This document shows, in pieces, positions 8,572 to 16,363 of a stretch of 25,288 nt of DNA. The notes below the pieces were generated by a model. It was not told the DNA's origin. It saw only the letters and a list, made by a program, of their open reading frames with translations, and ran no database searches. A program made the translations under genes and the position numbers. Numbering within the stretch: position 1 is the first letter of the stretch; the number at the start of each line of letters is the position of its first letter. This DNA is from Hyphomicrobiales bacterium (GTDB lineage: Bacteria; Pseudomonadota; Alphaproteobacteria; Rhizobiales; JAJFHC01). The stretch is from positions 1 through 25,288 of the forward strand of contig JAJFHC010000310.1 of NCBI GenBank assembly GCA_021775835.1. Direction: 5' to 3'.

Positions 8572-9573
8572 ATGTCGATGAATTTGAAAAACCGCAGTTT
8601 CCTAACTCTGCGAGACTTCACGACCGAAGAGATCTCTGACCTGCTGGAGTTGGCCGGTGAGTTGAAGGCGGCGAAACGCGCGGGCACCGAAAGCCAGAGG
8701 CTTGGGGGCAAGGAAATTGCCCTGATTTTCGAGAAAAATTCGACCCGAACCCGAGTGGGCTTTGAGGTTGCCGCGTACGACCAGGGTGCCCACGTCACGT
8801 ATCTGGGGCCGTCCGGCACCCAGATCGGGCAGAAGGAGACTATGAAGGACACGGCCCGAGTCCTCGGGCGGGTTTATGATGGCATCGAGTATCGCGGCTT
8901 TGCGCAAGAGACCGCGGAAACGCTTGCACAGTTTGCCGGAGTGCCGGTTTACAACGGCCTCACAGACGAATTTCACCCAACTCAAGTGTTGGCCGACCTT
9001 CTGACTATGAAGGAACATTCCGGAAAACCGCTTGCGGATACTGCTTTCTGTTTCATAGGCGATGCCGGCAACAACATGGGTGACAGTCTGCTGATTGGCG
9101 GCGCAAAAATGGCAATGGACGTCAGATTGTGCGCACCGCGTGCTTGTTGGCCGGACCGGAACATCATTGAAGAAGCGGAAAAAATCGCAGTTGAGACGGG
9201 AGCCAAGACCACAGTTACCGACGATATTTCAGCGGCTGTTGAAGGGTGTGATTTTATTTACACCGATGTCTGGCTTTCGATGGGGGAGGCGGCTGAAAAA
9301 TGGGCAGAACGTATTGAACTGTTGAAACCTTATCAGGTGACAACGGCTCTGATGAAGAGCACCGGTGTTTCCGAAACCAGGTTCATGCACTGCCTGCCGG
9401 CGTTTCACAATACAGAGACCGAGATCGGTCAAGAAATTCAACAGAAGTTCGGGCTGGATTCTATGGAAGTGACCGACGAGGTTTTCGAGTCGCCGGCTTC
9501 CATTGTGTTCGATCAGGCGGAAAACCGCATGCATACGATCAAGGCGGTTCTTGTCGCCACAATTGGAGACTGA
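8572..9573 (+). CDS. arcB: Ornithine carbamoyltransferase, catabolic type
   Basis: A 333-residue enzyme that phosphorolyses citrulline to ornithine and carbamoyl phosphate when working in the ADI pathway. The carbamoyl-phosphate site STRTR is at 57-61 and HPTQ at 135-138. The ornithine-side loop DVWLSMG is at 232-238 and HCLP at 273-276. The length and the block [16 protein letters not shown] resemble the longer ArcB/ArgI class, whereas anabolic alphaproteobacterial ArgF is shorter (about 305-310). ATG 8572 is chosen because AAAGGA lies eight bases upstream; the frame opens earlier at 8533 but that would run into arcA. Nineteen bases separate it from the arcA stop, and arcC follows after four bases, so cotranscription is near certain. 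Confidence 0.95.
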   Translation: MSMNLKNRSFLTLRDFTTEEISDLLELAGELKAAKRAGTESQRLGGKEIALIFEKNSTRTRVGFEVAAYDQGAHVTYLGPSGTQIGQKETMKDTARVLGRVYDGIEYRGFAQETAETLAQFAGVPVYNGLTDEFHPTQVLADLLTMKEHSGKPLADTAFCFIGDAGNNMGDSLLIGGAKMAMDVRLCAPRACWPDRNIIEEAEKIAVETGAKTTVTDDISAAVEGCDFIYTDVWLSMGEAAEKWAERIELLKPYQVTTALMKSTGVSETRFMHCLPAFHNTETEIGQEIQQKFGLDSMEVTDEVFESPASIVFDQAENRMHTIKAVLVATIGD

Positions 9574-9577
9574 GCCC

Positions 9578-10516
9578 GTGCGGATCGTCGTGGCATTGGG
9601 GGGCAACGCGCTCTTGGAGCGGGGCGAACCCATGACAGCAGAACATCAGCGGGCAAATACTAAACGCGCAGCCAGCGCCATCGGTAAGCTTGTCAAAGCG
9701 GGTCATCAGGTGGTCGTGACCCATGGCAACGGGCCGCAGGTTGGGTTGCTTGCCCTCCAGTCATCTGCTTACGATGCCGAGACTGCATATCCGCTCGATG
9801 TGCTCGGTGCCGAAACCGAAGGCATGATTGGCTATCTAATCGAACAGGAACTTGAGAACGTACTTGAGCCTGACGCCAAAGTCGTAACGCTTCTTACCCA
9901 GGTGGTCGTTGACGCACAGGACCCTGCGTTCAATGATCCGACCAAACCAATCGGGCCCATCTATAGTGAAAACGAAGCCAATCGTCTGGCGCAGGCGCGC
10001 GGCTGGACCGTCAAGGCAGATGGCGCTCAATTTCGCCGTGTCGTTCCGTCGCCCGAGCCGCAACGGATTCCCGATGTCGATGTGATCAGGCTTCTGCTTG
10101 AGCACGAAGTGACGGTAATCTGCGCCGGCGGTGGCGGCATTCCTGTCGTGCGCCAGACCGACGGATCACTGGTCGGCGTTGAGGCCGTGATCGACAAGGA
10201 TGCGGCAAGTGCACTCCTGGCCGAGCAGATTGGTGCCGATGCGCTGCTCCTTCTGACCGATGTGGAGGCTGTTTATCTCTACTGGGGCCAACCCGAGCAA
10301 ATTGTAATCTCAAAGGCCACACCAAACGATCTCGAGAAGCTGGAATTTGCCCCTGGTTCCATGGCACCCAAGGTGGCCGCCACTTGCAGATTTGTCGACC
10401 GTACGAATGGCCTGGCTGGTATCGGGCGGCTTGAAGATGCGCTGGATATTCTGGAGGGGCGGACGGGTACGCTGGTTTCAAGTCGCGCAGAATACAACAG
10501 ACAAACGTTACACTGA
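9578..10516 (+). CDS. arcC: Carbamate kinase
   Basis: A 312-residue amino acid kinase-fold enzyme that transfers phosphate from carbamoyl phosphate to ADP, the ATP-forming last step of the ADI pathway. It begins MRIVVALGGNALL and has the substrate motif THGNGPQVG (48-56), the mid-protein CAGGGGIPVV, DKDAASALLAEQIGADALL and, near the C-terminus, GSMAPKVAA. The start is GTG 9578, preceded by GGAG ten bases upstream. The frame continues upstream inside arcB, but the protein aligns with the family from this GTG. It completes the transporter-arcA-arcB-arcC operon and ends 19 bp from the convergent pmpB-like gene. A short inverted CCAGC/GCTGG pair near 10525-10548 is too weak to call a terminator. 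Confidence 0.95.
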   Translation: MRIVVALGGNALLERGEPMTAEHQRANTKRAASAIGKLVKAGHQVVVTHGNGPQVGLLALQSSAYDAETAYPLDVLGAETEGMIGYLIEQELENVLEPDAKVVTLLTQVVVDAQDPAFNDPTKPIGPIYSENEANRLAQARGWTVKADGAQFRRVVPSPEPQRIPDVDVIRLLLEHEVTVICAGGGGIPVVRQTDGSLVGVEAVIDKDAASALLAEQIGADALLLLTDVEAVYLYWGQPEQIVISKATPNDLEKLEFAPGSMAPKVAATCRFVDRTNGLAGIGRLEDALDILEGRTGTLVSSRAEYNRQTLH

Positions 10517-10535
10517 ATTTGTTTCCAGCGTGTTG

Positions 10536-11126
10536 TTAGGGGGCTGGGTGAATTGAAGGGTTCTTGATTAAGCGGTCAGGCAACAGGGCTGCAATGATGA
10601 TGAACAAAAGGCCCACGCCTATTCCCACAGTTTCTCCAGGGATATTGCCGAAAAGGGCAGGGTAGTCCGCGCCTGTGATCTTGCCGACAGTGACACTGCC
10701 GCCGGCAATCTTTTCCAGAATTCCCGTAGACGCGACCCAAGCGTAACTGGCCATATAGGCGGCAGCGCCCAACAATCCGCCTAACACGAAGAACCATGCG
10801 TCCCGACGCCCGGTTGCAGCCGCAGCCACTCCGGTACCGGGGCAGTAACCCGATATCGCCCATCCTGTGCCCAGGAGAATGCCGCCTGCGAAAACGCCCA
10901 GATATGTGGCTTTGACGGACAGATGGCCGACATCAATGAGGTCGAGTAAGAGTCCGGTGAAGGTCAATACTGAGGCTACACCGATTCCGAGCAGGATTGT
11001 CTTCATCAGGTGTAGGTTGCGAAAGTTCAGCATGGAGATGATGAGGCCTGGATTCGTCGCGCCGATCCGATCGAGCGTAAAGCCGAACGCTGCCCCGATC
11101 ACGATTGCGAGAATGATCGTTGTCAT
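10536..11126 (-). CDS. YeeE/YedE-family transporter subunit B (PmpB-like)
   Basis: A 196-residue membrane protein of the YeeE/YedE sulfur-transport superfamily, second half of a split pair. About four or five hydrophobic segments are visible. The conserved pore element is GYCPGTGVAAAATG with Cys95, matching the C-x-G-x-G segment in which E. coli YeeE (TsuA) uses cysteines to pass thiosulfate. It starts three bases after the stop of the partner gene, with a GGAGACATG-type ribosome site overlapping that stop. Both halves are needed to form the two-fold pseudo-symmetric channel. Thiosulfate or a related sulfur anion is the likely substrate by family, not shown by sequence. Confidence 0.85.
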   Translation of the reverse strand: MTTIILAIVIGAAFGFTLDRIGATNPGLIISMLNFRNLHLMKTILLGIGVASVLTFTGLLLDLIDVGHLSVKATYLGVFAGGILLGTGWAISGYCPGTGVAAAATGRRDAWFFVLGGLLGAAAYMASYAWVASTGILEKIAGGSVTVGKITGADYPALFGNIPGETVGIGVGLLFIIIAALLPDRLIKNPSIHPAP

Positions 11127-11129
11127 GGG

Positions 11130-11690
11130 TCATGTCTCCTTGGTGAAGAGATAAAATGCGATCGGAATGCCAGCGAGGAATGCACCGGCAGTGAACAGGT
11201 ATCCGGAGACGGCTGTCTGCATCATGCCGCTCATCATGTGACCTGACGTGCAGCCGCCTGCCAACCGGGCGCCGTAGAGCACCACGAAGCCACCAGCGAA
11301 TGCCGCCAGGTAGCGCCTCCATCGCCCGTCTCCAAAATTGGCGCGCCAGATGGCCGGCATGTCACGCTCGTCGGTTGTGACCCAACCTCGCGTGAATGCC
11401 GACAGAGCTGCACCCACAATCATCGCCAAGACGAACAGAAAACTGTAGTTAAAAGGGTTGGCGACCGACTTCGCATATTTGCCGCCGCTCTTGTTTAGAT
11501 AGGCATTTGGACTTGCGAACCCGCTTTTTGATTCATCGGAAACCACGACGGCATCCGGATTAATCGCATCCCAAACAATACCGTCCAGAATAACGAACTG
11601 AGTGGAGACGCCGATGGGTTTTACGAGAAGGACCGCCAAGAAAAACACGATCCCCAGAACCACACCCCCCGATTTCCAAGAAAGAGTCAT
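11130..11690 (-). CDS. YeeE/YedE-family transporter subunit A (PmpA-like)
   Basis: A 186-residue partner of the downstream YeeE/YedE subunit. It has an N-terminal helix (about 8-25), a 55-residue polar loop rich in Ser/Asn/Lys, then helices at about 82-100, 126-146 and 160-182. The pore signature is ARLAGGCTSGHMMSG with Cys147. ATG 11690 has CAGGAG eight bases upstream; the open frame extends to 11846 but that part runs into the universal stress gene and is Arg/Cys-rich and unlike the family. Two-gene pmpA-pmpB modules are commonly linked to sulfide or sulfane-sulfur metabolism. Here no persulfide dioxygenase or BigR-type repressor is in view, and the pair sits behind a stress gene with an FNR box. 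Confidence 0.85.
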   Translation of the reverse strand: MTLSWKSGGVVLGIVFFLAVLLVKPIGVSTQFVILDGIVWDAINPDAVVVSDESKSGFASPNAYLNKSGGKYAKSVANPFNYSFLFVLAMIVGAALSAFTRGWVTTDERDMPAIWRANFGDGRWRRYLAAFAGGFVVLYGARLAGGCTSGHMMSGMMQTAVSGYLFTAGAFLAGIPIAFYLFTKET

Positions 11691-11791
11691 GTCTCGTACT
11701 CCTGATGAGGTTTGACTGTATCGTCGAGGCCCGCGTGCCCAATTGTGCCAAAACAGCGAAAACAACCGACGGTATGATTCATCTGCCTGTT

Positions 11792-11806
11792 GGCTGACGC
11801 TCAGCC
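11792..11806 (-). other. Small perfect hairpin at the end of the universal stress gene
   Basis: GGCTGA-CGC-TCAGCC forms a six-base-pair stem with a three-base loop. It touches the stop codon of the universal stress gene (11808-11806) and lies 101 bp before the pmpA-like start. There is no T-run on the minus strand after it, so it is unlikely to be a full intrinsic terminator. It could protect the 3' end or tune readthrough into the transporter pair. Confidence 0.3.
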
Positions 11807-12225
11807 TATCGCAGCACGAGCACCGGGCAGCGTGCATGGCGCACAACCGCGCTGGCAGTTGAACCGAGCAAATAATCCGACAGGCCGGGCAGGTGCGAAG
11901 CGATAACGATCAAATCCGCATCCTGTTCATTGGCTGTACTCACAATTACACGGGAAGGATGTCCGTGCTCCACTTTTATTCCGGTCGATGCAGGAAGCCC
12001 GTGGGTTGTCACAAGTTTAGCGAGCTCGGTTTCTGCATTGGACACGACAGTCTCATGGAGCCCTGACGGAATCTGAGCGGCGACATAAGTCGGAATTTCC
12101 GGAATGACAGTCAAAAGGACCAATTCACCGCCGTCTTGATCGGCAAGGTCTTTGGTCTTGTCGATCATTGCATGGCTTTTTTCAATGTGTGCCACGTCAA
12201 TTGGAACCAGAATTTTTTTAAACAT
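11806..12225 (-). CDS. Universal stress protein, UspA family
   Basis: A 139-residue single-domain cytosolic protein. It opens MFKKILVPIDVAH, the typical first strand with the nucleotide-contacting Asp, and continues with a GHPSRVIVSTANEQDADLIVIAS segment. The C-terminus has the LLGSTASAVVRHARCPVLVLR block that carries the ATP-binding G-S-T part in nucleotide-binding Usps. ATG 12225 is chosen because AAGGTGAG precedes it; nine further codons are open upstream. An FNR-type box lies 54 bp upstream of the ATG, consistent with the known anaerobic, ANR-driven induction of usp genes in Pseudomonas. It is followed after 115 bp by the PmpAB-like pair in the same direction, possibly one transcript. Confidence 0.92.
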   Translation of the reverse strand: MFKKILVPIDVAHIEKSHAMIDKTKDLADQDGGELVLLTVIPEIPTYVAAQIPSGLHETVVSNAETELAKLVTTHGLPASTGIKVEHGHPSRVIVSTANEQDADLIVIASHLPGLSDYLLGSTASAVVRHARCPVLVLR

Positions 12226-12279
12226 CCGTCTCACCTTTTTTGTTGCCATCAACCGTAGGCGAACGGCACAAGGGCTGCC

Positions 12280-12293
12280 TTGATGTGCGTCAA
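12280..12293. promoter_or_regulatory. FNR/FixK-type box TTGATgtgcGTCAA upstream of the universal stress gene
   Basis: TTGAT-GTGC-GTCAA fits TTGAY-N4-RTCAA at all ten positions. It lies in the 129-bp gap between the quinone reductase stop and the universal stress ATG (12225). A class II -10 would fall at about 12257-12252, where the minus strand reads TACGGT, a weak match. The direction is fixed because the only gene start facing the gap is the universal stress gene. Confidence 0.7.
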
Positions 12294-12354
12294 TAGCGAA
12301 TTGTGAGGCATGTAGGTGGTCCAGGTCAGCGTCGGAACCGGGACAAAAATGGCT

Positions 12355-12939
12355 CTATTTCGCGCGATGGCCTAGTTCGATCATCTCGTTCAGCCATTTG
12401 CCGCGCTTGGCGCTGTCAGCTTCCTCGACCATCCCATAGATTGTGTCGTGAACTGGACTGATGCCGCCGAGTTTCAGCACGCTGCGTTCCAGGCTCCTCA
12501 GGCTGTGGGCCAGGAAATACCATCGATAAACGAATGCGGGCATGCCCATTGTTATGATAATTCGGGCAGAACGTCCGGTGAGCAATTTGGCGGGCCATCC
12601 CTTGCTTCCTTGTTCAATCGCAAATCCAGGTCGGAAAACCTGTTCCAGGAACGCCTTTAGAAGTGCAGGCATGGTTCCGAGCCACAGCGGATAGATGACG
12701 ACCAGATGATTGGCGGCCTTAATGGCATCCTGTGCTAACTTGATGTCCGGTGGTGCCGAGCCTTCTTCAAATTCCTGCTTCGTCCGCATCACGGGGAAAT
12801 CCAGACGGGCTACATCAATTCGCCGGATATCGTGCCCCGCTTCCTTCGCGCCGTCTGCGTAGGCATCCGCAAGTCCATGACACAAATGCTGTGTGTCGCT
12901 GTCCGGATGGCCGTTGATGATGGCGATGGTCTTGTTCAT
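12355..12939 (-). CDS. NAD(P)H:quinone oxidoreductase, flavodoxin-like fold (MdaB/KefF/YwrO type)
   Basis: A 194-residue FMN- or FAD-binding reductase of the Flavodoxin_2 family. The first strand and phosphate loop are IAIINGHPDSDTQH (about 5-18). The central WLGTMPALLKAFLEQVFRPGFA (about 86-107), preceded by YPL, is the diagnostic block of MdaB/KefF-like two-electron quinone reductases. TMGMPAFVYRWYF follows at the flavin-contacting loop. Such enzymes reduce quinones without forming semiquinones, protecting against electrophiles and redox stress. No kefC antiporter gene adjoins, so the ancillary-subunit role has no support here. It lies 117 bp downstream of the Spy-like gene in the same direction, with a hairpin between, and its own ribosome site is poor. 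It may be expressed by readthrough from the Spy-like promoter. Confidence 0.85.
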   Translation of the reverse strand: MNKTIAIINGHPDSDTQHLCHGLADAYADGAKEAGHDIRRIDVARLDFPVMRTKQEFEEGSAPPDIKLAQDAIKAANHLVVIYPLWLGTMPALLKAFLEQVFRPGFAIEQGSKGWPAKLLTGRSARIIITMGMPAFVYRWYFLAHSLRSLERSVLKLGGISPVHDTIYGMVEEADSAKRGKWLNEMIELGHRAK

Positions 12940-12986
12940 CGTGACGGAGCTTGCTGGCTAAGGTGTCTAAATTTGAAAGAAGTGGC

Positions 12987-13039
12987 CACCGCCACCAAGG
13001 GTTTTGCCGGACGGCGGAGGCTTGGACCTAGTGGCGGTG
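12987..13039 (-). terminator. Large inverted repeat between Spy-like and quinone reductase genes, candidate terminator or attenuator
   Basis: CACCGCCAC (12987-12995) is the exact reverse complement of GTGGCGGTG (13031-13039). An inner CAAG/CTTG pair (12996-12999 with 13021-13024) extends the stem across a bulge, and a further GCCG/CGGC pair sits in the loop. On the minus strand it begins 17 bases after the Spy-like stop and is followed by the pyrimidine-rich CACTTCTTTC rather than a clean T-run. It may end or attenuate transcription before the quinone reductase gene. Confidence 0.45.
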
Positions 13040-13056
13040 CGCAGTAGACGTTGGGT

Positions 13057-13647
13057 TTACTGCCCGTACATCATGTGAGGCCCCATGCCGCGCCTCATTC
13101 CCATTCCTATGCCCATTCCCATGCCCATCATCGGGAGAACGATTTCGTCGGCGACCTTCTTCTGATCGCCGTCAAGAACGGCGTAAAGTTTGCCGACGGC
13201 CTCTTTCACGCTTTTCACCTGATCGAGGCGTGCCTCAAGGTGAGTTTGCTGAAACACCAAACGATCCGGAAGAGGCATTTTGAAAAACGTGCCGTCTCTC
13301 ATCTGATCCATCATGCCGCGCCTCATGTCATTGTGCGCTTCACCCGTCGTGCGGATGACCTTTGCCAGTTCATCCCACGTTGGTGTCTGTGTTTCCGTTA
13401 TCTTGAGTTCTGCCTTCAGGAACGCGAGGCGACCATCGATTTTCGTGTCCACAGAACACTCTTTTGCAGAGTCTTGACGGCACCAACCGCCCATCATGTG
13501 CCCCATGCCCCAACCGTTCATCATGCGCCCCATGCCCCAACCGTGCCACCAGCTGTCGTCGCGTTCGTCGCTCGCGAACGCGGAATTATTCAATGACATC
13601 ATAAGAATGCCGGCCGCAATGATACTGCCTAGTTTTGATACTGACAT
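13057..13647 (-). CDS. Periplasmic Met/Gly/His-rich Spy/CpxP-like (LTXXQ-type) protein
   Basis: A 196-residue exported protein. Residues 1-25 form a signal peptide ending AFA, with cleavage expected before Ser26. The mature N-terminus (about 32-55) is a Trp/Gly/Met/His-rich stretch with a nine-residue tandem repeat and is followed by two cysteines (56 and 64). The centre (about 68-165) is predicted to be helical, with ELKITETQTPTWDELAKVI and VFQQTHLEARLDQVKSV, the arrangement seen in Spy/CpxP-like chaperones. The C-terminal 24 residues are alternating Met/Gly with Arg and His. Spy/CpxP proteins act as ATP-independent periplasmic chaperones; the Met/His content suggests binding of copper or other metals (inference). 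AGGAG precedes the ATG. An FNR-type box 87 bp upstream, with a -10 GATAAT, suggests low-oxygen induction. Confidence 0.8.
   Translation of the reverse strand: MSVSKLGSIIAAGILMMSLNNSAFASDERDDSWWHGWGMGRMMNGWGMGHMMGGWCRQDSAKECSVDTKIDGRLAFLKAELKITETQTPTWDELAKVIRTTGEAHNDMRRGMMDQMRDGTFFKMPLPDRLVFQQTHLEARLDQVKSVKEAVGKLYAVLDGDQKKVADEIVLPMMGMGMGIGMGMRRGMGPHMMYGQ
13492..13545 (-). repeat. 27-bp tandem duplication inside the Spy-like gene
   Basis: Two adjacent 27-base units (13492-13518 and 13519-13545) differ at only two positions. Each encodes nine residues of the pattern N-G-W-G-M-G-(R/H)-M-M. The in-frame duplication lengthens the Met/His-rich segment of the mature N-terminus. Confidence 0.8.
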
Positions 13648-13734
13648 CTCTATAGCTCCTCTTAGTCAGAGTGCCGGGCCCAAAGAGGATCCGCTGCTGG
13701 CTAATATTATCGGACTAACTGAAGAGGCAATGCA

Positions 13735-13748
13735 TTGACGTTGATCAA
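13735..13748. promoter_or_regulatory. FNR/FixK-type box TTGACgttgATCAA with matching -10, promoter of the Spy-like gene
   Basis: TTGAC-GTTG-ATCAA fits TTGAY-N4-RTCAA at all ten positions. On the minus strand a GATAAT -10 (13711-13706, five of six matches to TATAAT) is centred 33 bp downstream of the box centre, close to the 32 bp of a class II FNR promoter. Transcription would start near 13700, giving a leader of about 53 bases to ATG 13647. Confidence 0.75.
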
Positions 13749-13823
13749 GTGGGTCACGAAACAGGCCTAAATCAGGGATGCGTGACGCTGCGCTAATTCC
13801 GATGATTTCCCTCATACGGATAG

Positions 13824-14273
13824 TTACAACGCCACAACATCGCTGAGATGTTTAATCAGATCGTCGTTCGTGAGATGGGTCAAGTCTTTCGCAATCTCGC
13901 CGGTGACTACCCCTGAAACTTCGTTTGGCAAGATGACGCGCAATTCACCCATGACCTTCGGCGAGGCGACAACAATCAGCCGATCGAAGTCACCGAGGCC
14001 ATGTCTTCGCGAAATCTCGTCCTTTACCTCATTGAGAAATTGCATTCGGTGAATGTCTTCCGGATTCTGTTTTGCCTCCAGGGCGTGGCGCCCAGAACCA
14101 GCCGAGTCGGAAACACGTCCTTGCCGGTCGCTGGTAAGCTCCGTCACCGATGCGGCATCAATGCCAAATGTCAGTTCGTTCAAAGGTTTGATCCCATGAC
14201 CAGGACCGTCGTTTGATACGATACGGGCTCGTGTACCATTTGCTACAAGTATCCACGTTCGGATGGGTTTCAT
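13824..14273 (-). CDS. Host attachment protein family (Pfam Host_attach / baeRF-like)
   Basis: A 149-residue soluble protein. It begins MKPIRTWILVANGTRARIV, the hallmark first strand of the host-attachment family, followed by ELTSDRQGRVSDSAGSGRHA, the conserved Asp-Arg-x-Gly-Arg loop. Further on are FDRLIVVASPKVMGELR and the C-terminal KDLTHLTNDDLIKHL. The family is named from an Agrobacterium protein linked to plant attachment, but its fold relates to the eRF1/baeRF ribosome-associated family and most members have no proven role. ATG 14273 has AGGAG seven bases upstream; the longer frame to 14369 has no ribosome site. It lies 163 bp downstream of ftsH in the same direction, and the FNR-type box at 13735 is beyond its 3' end. 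Confidence 0.88.
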   Translation of the reverse strand: MKPIRTWILVANGTRARIVSNDGPGHGIKPLNELTFGIDAASVTELTSDRQGRVSDSAGSGRHALEAKQNPEDIHRMQFLNEVKDEISRRHGLGDFDRLIVVASPKVMGELRVILPNEVSGVVTGEIAKDLTHLTNDDLIKHLSDVVAL

Positions 14274-14436
14274 CAGATAGCTCCTAACCGGCCATTGGGG
14301 CGGACCGCGTATGATTACGTCGTTATGATCAAACACGAGCCGGATGTTGGGAGCATTGCGCCACATCAATTGACGGTAAAATTAGATTACCTGTTCAGGG
14401 ACAGCGTGTTGAGCAAGTTAAAATGACGAATTCGGT

Positions 14437-16239
14437 TCACGCTGCCTTGGCTATTGCCGGAAAGTCTTTGGGTGTGATGGTTTCACGTTCGAGCAGAAGT
14501 TCAGCACCCTTCTCGAGATCGACCGAAACCGCATTTAAGGTTTGCTTGGCACGATCGTATGCTTCACTGATGAGAGACCTCACTGCCAGATCGACTTCGC
14601 GCGCTGTGGTCTCGGAATAATCCCGTTGCGAACTCATCACAAACTCGTTCCCAAGGTATTGATTTCGTTTTGGCTCGAGCACAGCCTGGCCGATATCTTC
14701 CGACATTCCAAACCGGGTGACAATCTGTTTTGCTATGTCCGTGACTTTGGCAAGGTCATCTTCGGCGCCTGTGGAGATTTCTCCAAACGTGATGTCTTCC
14801 GCAGCACGGCCGGCAAGCAACACGACCATCCGATCTTTGAGTTCACTCGTGGTGATCAGGAAACGGTCTTCAGTGGGGCGTTGCAGTGTGTACCCTAGTG
14901 AGCCAATGGTGCGCGGTATGATCGAGACCTTGTGCACCGGGTCGGCTCCCGGCATCGAAGCTGCTGCAAGGGCGTGACCCATTTCATGGAAGGCTACGCG
15001 GCGGCGTTCTGTCTCATTGAGCAGACGGCTCTTCTTTTCCGAACCGGCTACGATACGTTCGACGGCTTCGGTAAAGTCCGACATCGTGACGCTGTCACCG
15101 TGCCGCCGTGTGGCGACGATGGCGGCCTCGTTGACAAGGTTGGCCAGATCTGCGCCGGTAAAGCCGGGTGTAATGGCGGCGATTTCGTCCGGAGACACCG
15201 CCGAATCTTCGCTAATCTTTTTCAGATGCACCGTGACGATGGCCGCCCGTCCGGATCTGTCGGGGCGATCAACGACTATCTGCCGGTCGAACCGACCGGC
15301 CCTGGTGAGTGCGGGGTCGAGGACTTCGGGTCTATTTGTGGCCGCCAATAATACAATGCCTTCCCGGGGATCGAAGCCGTCCAGTTCAGCCAGCAGCTGA
15401 TTCAGGGTCTGCTCCTTTTCATCATGCCCGCCAAACCCGCCGACGGCGCCGCGCGCGCGGCCCAGGGCGTCGAGTTCATCGATAAAAATGATGCACGGCG
15501 CGGCCTTTCTCGCCTGTTCAAAAAGATCGCGAACGCGGGCCGCCCCTACGCCCACAAACATTTCCACGAACTCAGATCCCGAAATGGAAAAGAACGGGAC
15601 CCCGGCCTGACCGGCCACGGCGCGTGCCAGCAGGGTCTTGCCGGTCCCGGGAGGCCCAACCAGCATAATGCCTTTGGGAATGTGGGCGCCGAGCCGTTCA
15701 TAGGTCGCTTTGTCTTTGAGAAAGGCAACGACTTCCTTGAGTTCCATTTTTGCTTCGTCGACGCCGGCCACATCGTCGAACGTGACCCCGGTCTCCGTTT
15801 CCACATAGACTTTTGCGCGGGACTTGCCGACATTCATCATGCCGCCAAACCCCTGACGCTCAGCCATCCGCCGGAAGAAGAACATCCACAATCCAAAAAA
15901 CACAACGATCGGGAGGATCCAGGAGGCAAGGGTCGTGAGCCAGTTTTCCTCCGACGCCCCGGAGAATCTGACTCCAGAGTCCTCAAGTGCTTTTGCGAAT
16001 TCGGGGTCCACTCGGTGGGTTTTGAAGTGTGTCACTCCGTTTTGCGGTGACGTGAACTTCCCTTGAATGCGGTTTTCCGTAACCGTGATCTCTTGGATCT
16101 GCCCGCCTTGCAGAAGCTGCAGGAATTCGCTGTATGGCACCTGGACAATCGTACGCGAGGAAAACCAGGCCTGGAAGGCTATGACCAGCATGAGAGTGAT
16201 GAAGAAGTACGAAATGTTGAATTGGTGTTTTTTGTTCAT
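14437..16239 (-). CDS. ftsH: ATP-dependent zinc metalloprotease FtsH (probable accessory paralogue)
   Basis: A 600-residue membrane-anchored AAA+ protease that extracts and degrades damaged membrane and soluble proteins. Order of parts: TM1 (about 9-26), periplasmic domain (about 30-100), TM2 (about 103-122) and the AAA module. The AAA module has Walker A GPPGTGKT (195-202), Walker [12 protein letters not shown] (250-260) and the second region of homology from [10 protein letters not shown] (301-319). The M41 protease site is HEMGH (418-422), with the third zinc ligand Asp at about 494-495 in STGAEDDL. The usual HEAGH has Met in place of Ala. The C-terminus is about 40 residues shorter than E. 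coli FtsH. ATG 16239 is preceded by GGCGGAGAC; the longer frame adds Arg-rich residues. The canonical alphaproteobacterial ftsH sits by tilS, so this is probably an extra copy (inference). Confidence 0.95.
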   Translation of the reverse strand: MNKKHQFNISYFFITLMLVIAFQAWFSSRTIVQVPYSEFLQLLQGGQIQEITVTENRIQGKFTSPQNGVTHFKTHRVDPEFAKALEDSGVRFSGASEENWLTTLASWILPIVVFFGLWMFFFRRMAERQGFGGMMNVGKSRAKVYVETETGVTFDDVAGVDEAKMELKEVVAFLKDKATYERLGAHIPKGIMLVGPPGTGKTLLARAVAGQAGVPFFSISGSEFVEMFVGVGAARVRDLFEQARKAAPCIIFIDELDALGRARGAVGGFGGHDEKEQTLNQLLAELDGFDPREGIVLLAATNRPEVLDPALTRAGRFDRQIVVDRPDRSGRAAIVTVHLKKISEDSAVSPDEIAAITPGFTGADLANLVNEAAIVATRRHGDSVTMSDFTEAVERIVAGSEKKSRLLNETERRRVAFHEMGHALAAASMPGADPVHKVSIIPRTIGSLGYTLQRPTEDRFLITTSELKDRMVVLLAGRAAEDITFGEISTGAEDDLAKVTDIAKQIVTRFGMSEDIGQAVLEPKRNQYLGNEFVMSSQRDYSETTAREVDLAVRSLISEAYDRAKQTLNAVSVDLEKGAELLLERETITPKDFPAIAKAA

Positions 16240-16363
16240 GTCGTCTCCGCCACGTCTTCGTTTTCTGAACCAACGCGCATTATGCACGAACGGTCTGGTG
16301 ACGATTTGATCTGACGCATATCCGGTGCGGCTATCTCCAGGATTAAAGAAACCGCTTGTTGGT

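Noticed and set aside
10517..10550. CCAGC/GCTGG inverted pair as a bidirectional terminator between arcC and the PmpB-like gene
   Set aside because: The stem is only five pairs with a long loop and no T-run, and it overlaps the PmpB-like coding end.
11691..11805. TTGACtgtaTCGTC as an FNR box before the PmpA-like gene
   Set aside because: The right half does not match RTCAA in this spacing; readthrough from the universal stress promoter is more likely.
13051..13596. Plus-strand frame with a His/Ala/Pro repeat near its end
   Set aside because: The repeat is the mirror of the Met/Gly/Trp repeat of the Spy-like gene, which has a signal peptide, ribosome site and promoter on the minus strand.
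14274..14436. Possible FNR box near ATGATCAA before the host-attachment gene
   Set aside because: With four-base spacing the left half reads GTCGT, which does not fit TTGAY.
15424..16050. 208-codon open frame on the plus strand
   Set aside because: It is antisense to the Walker motifs of ftsH.
16240..16363. Possible FNR box in front of ftsH (TTGATctgaCGCAT)
   Set aside because: Only the left half-site matches; the right half has at most chance similarity to ATCAA.
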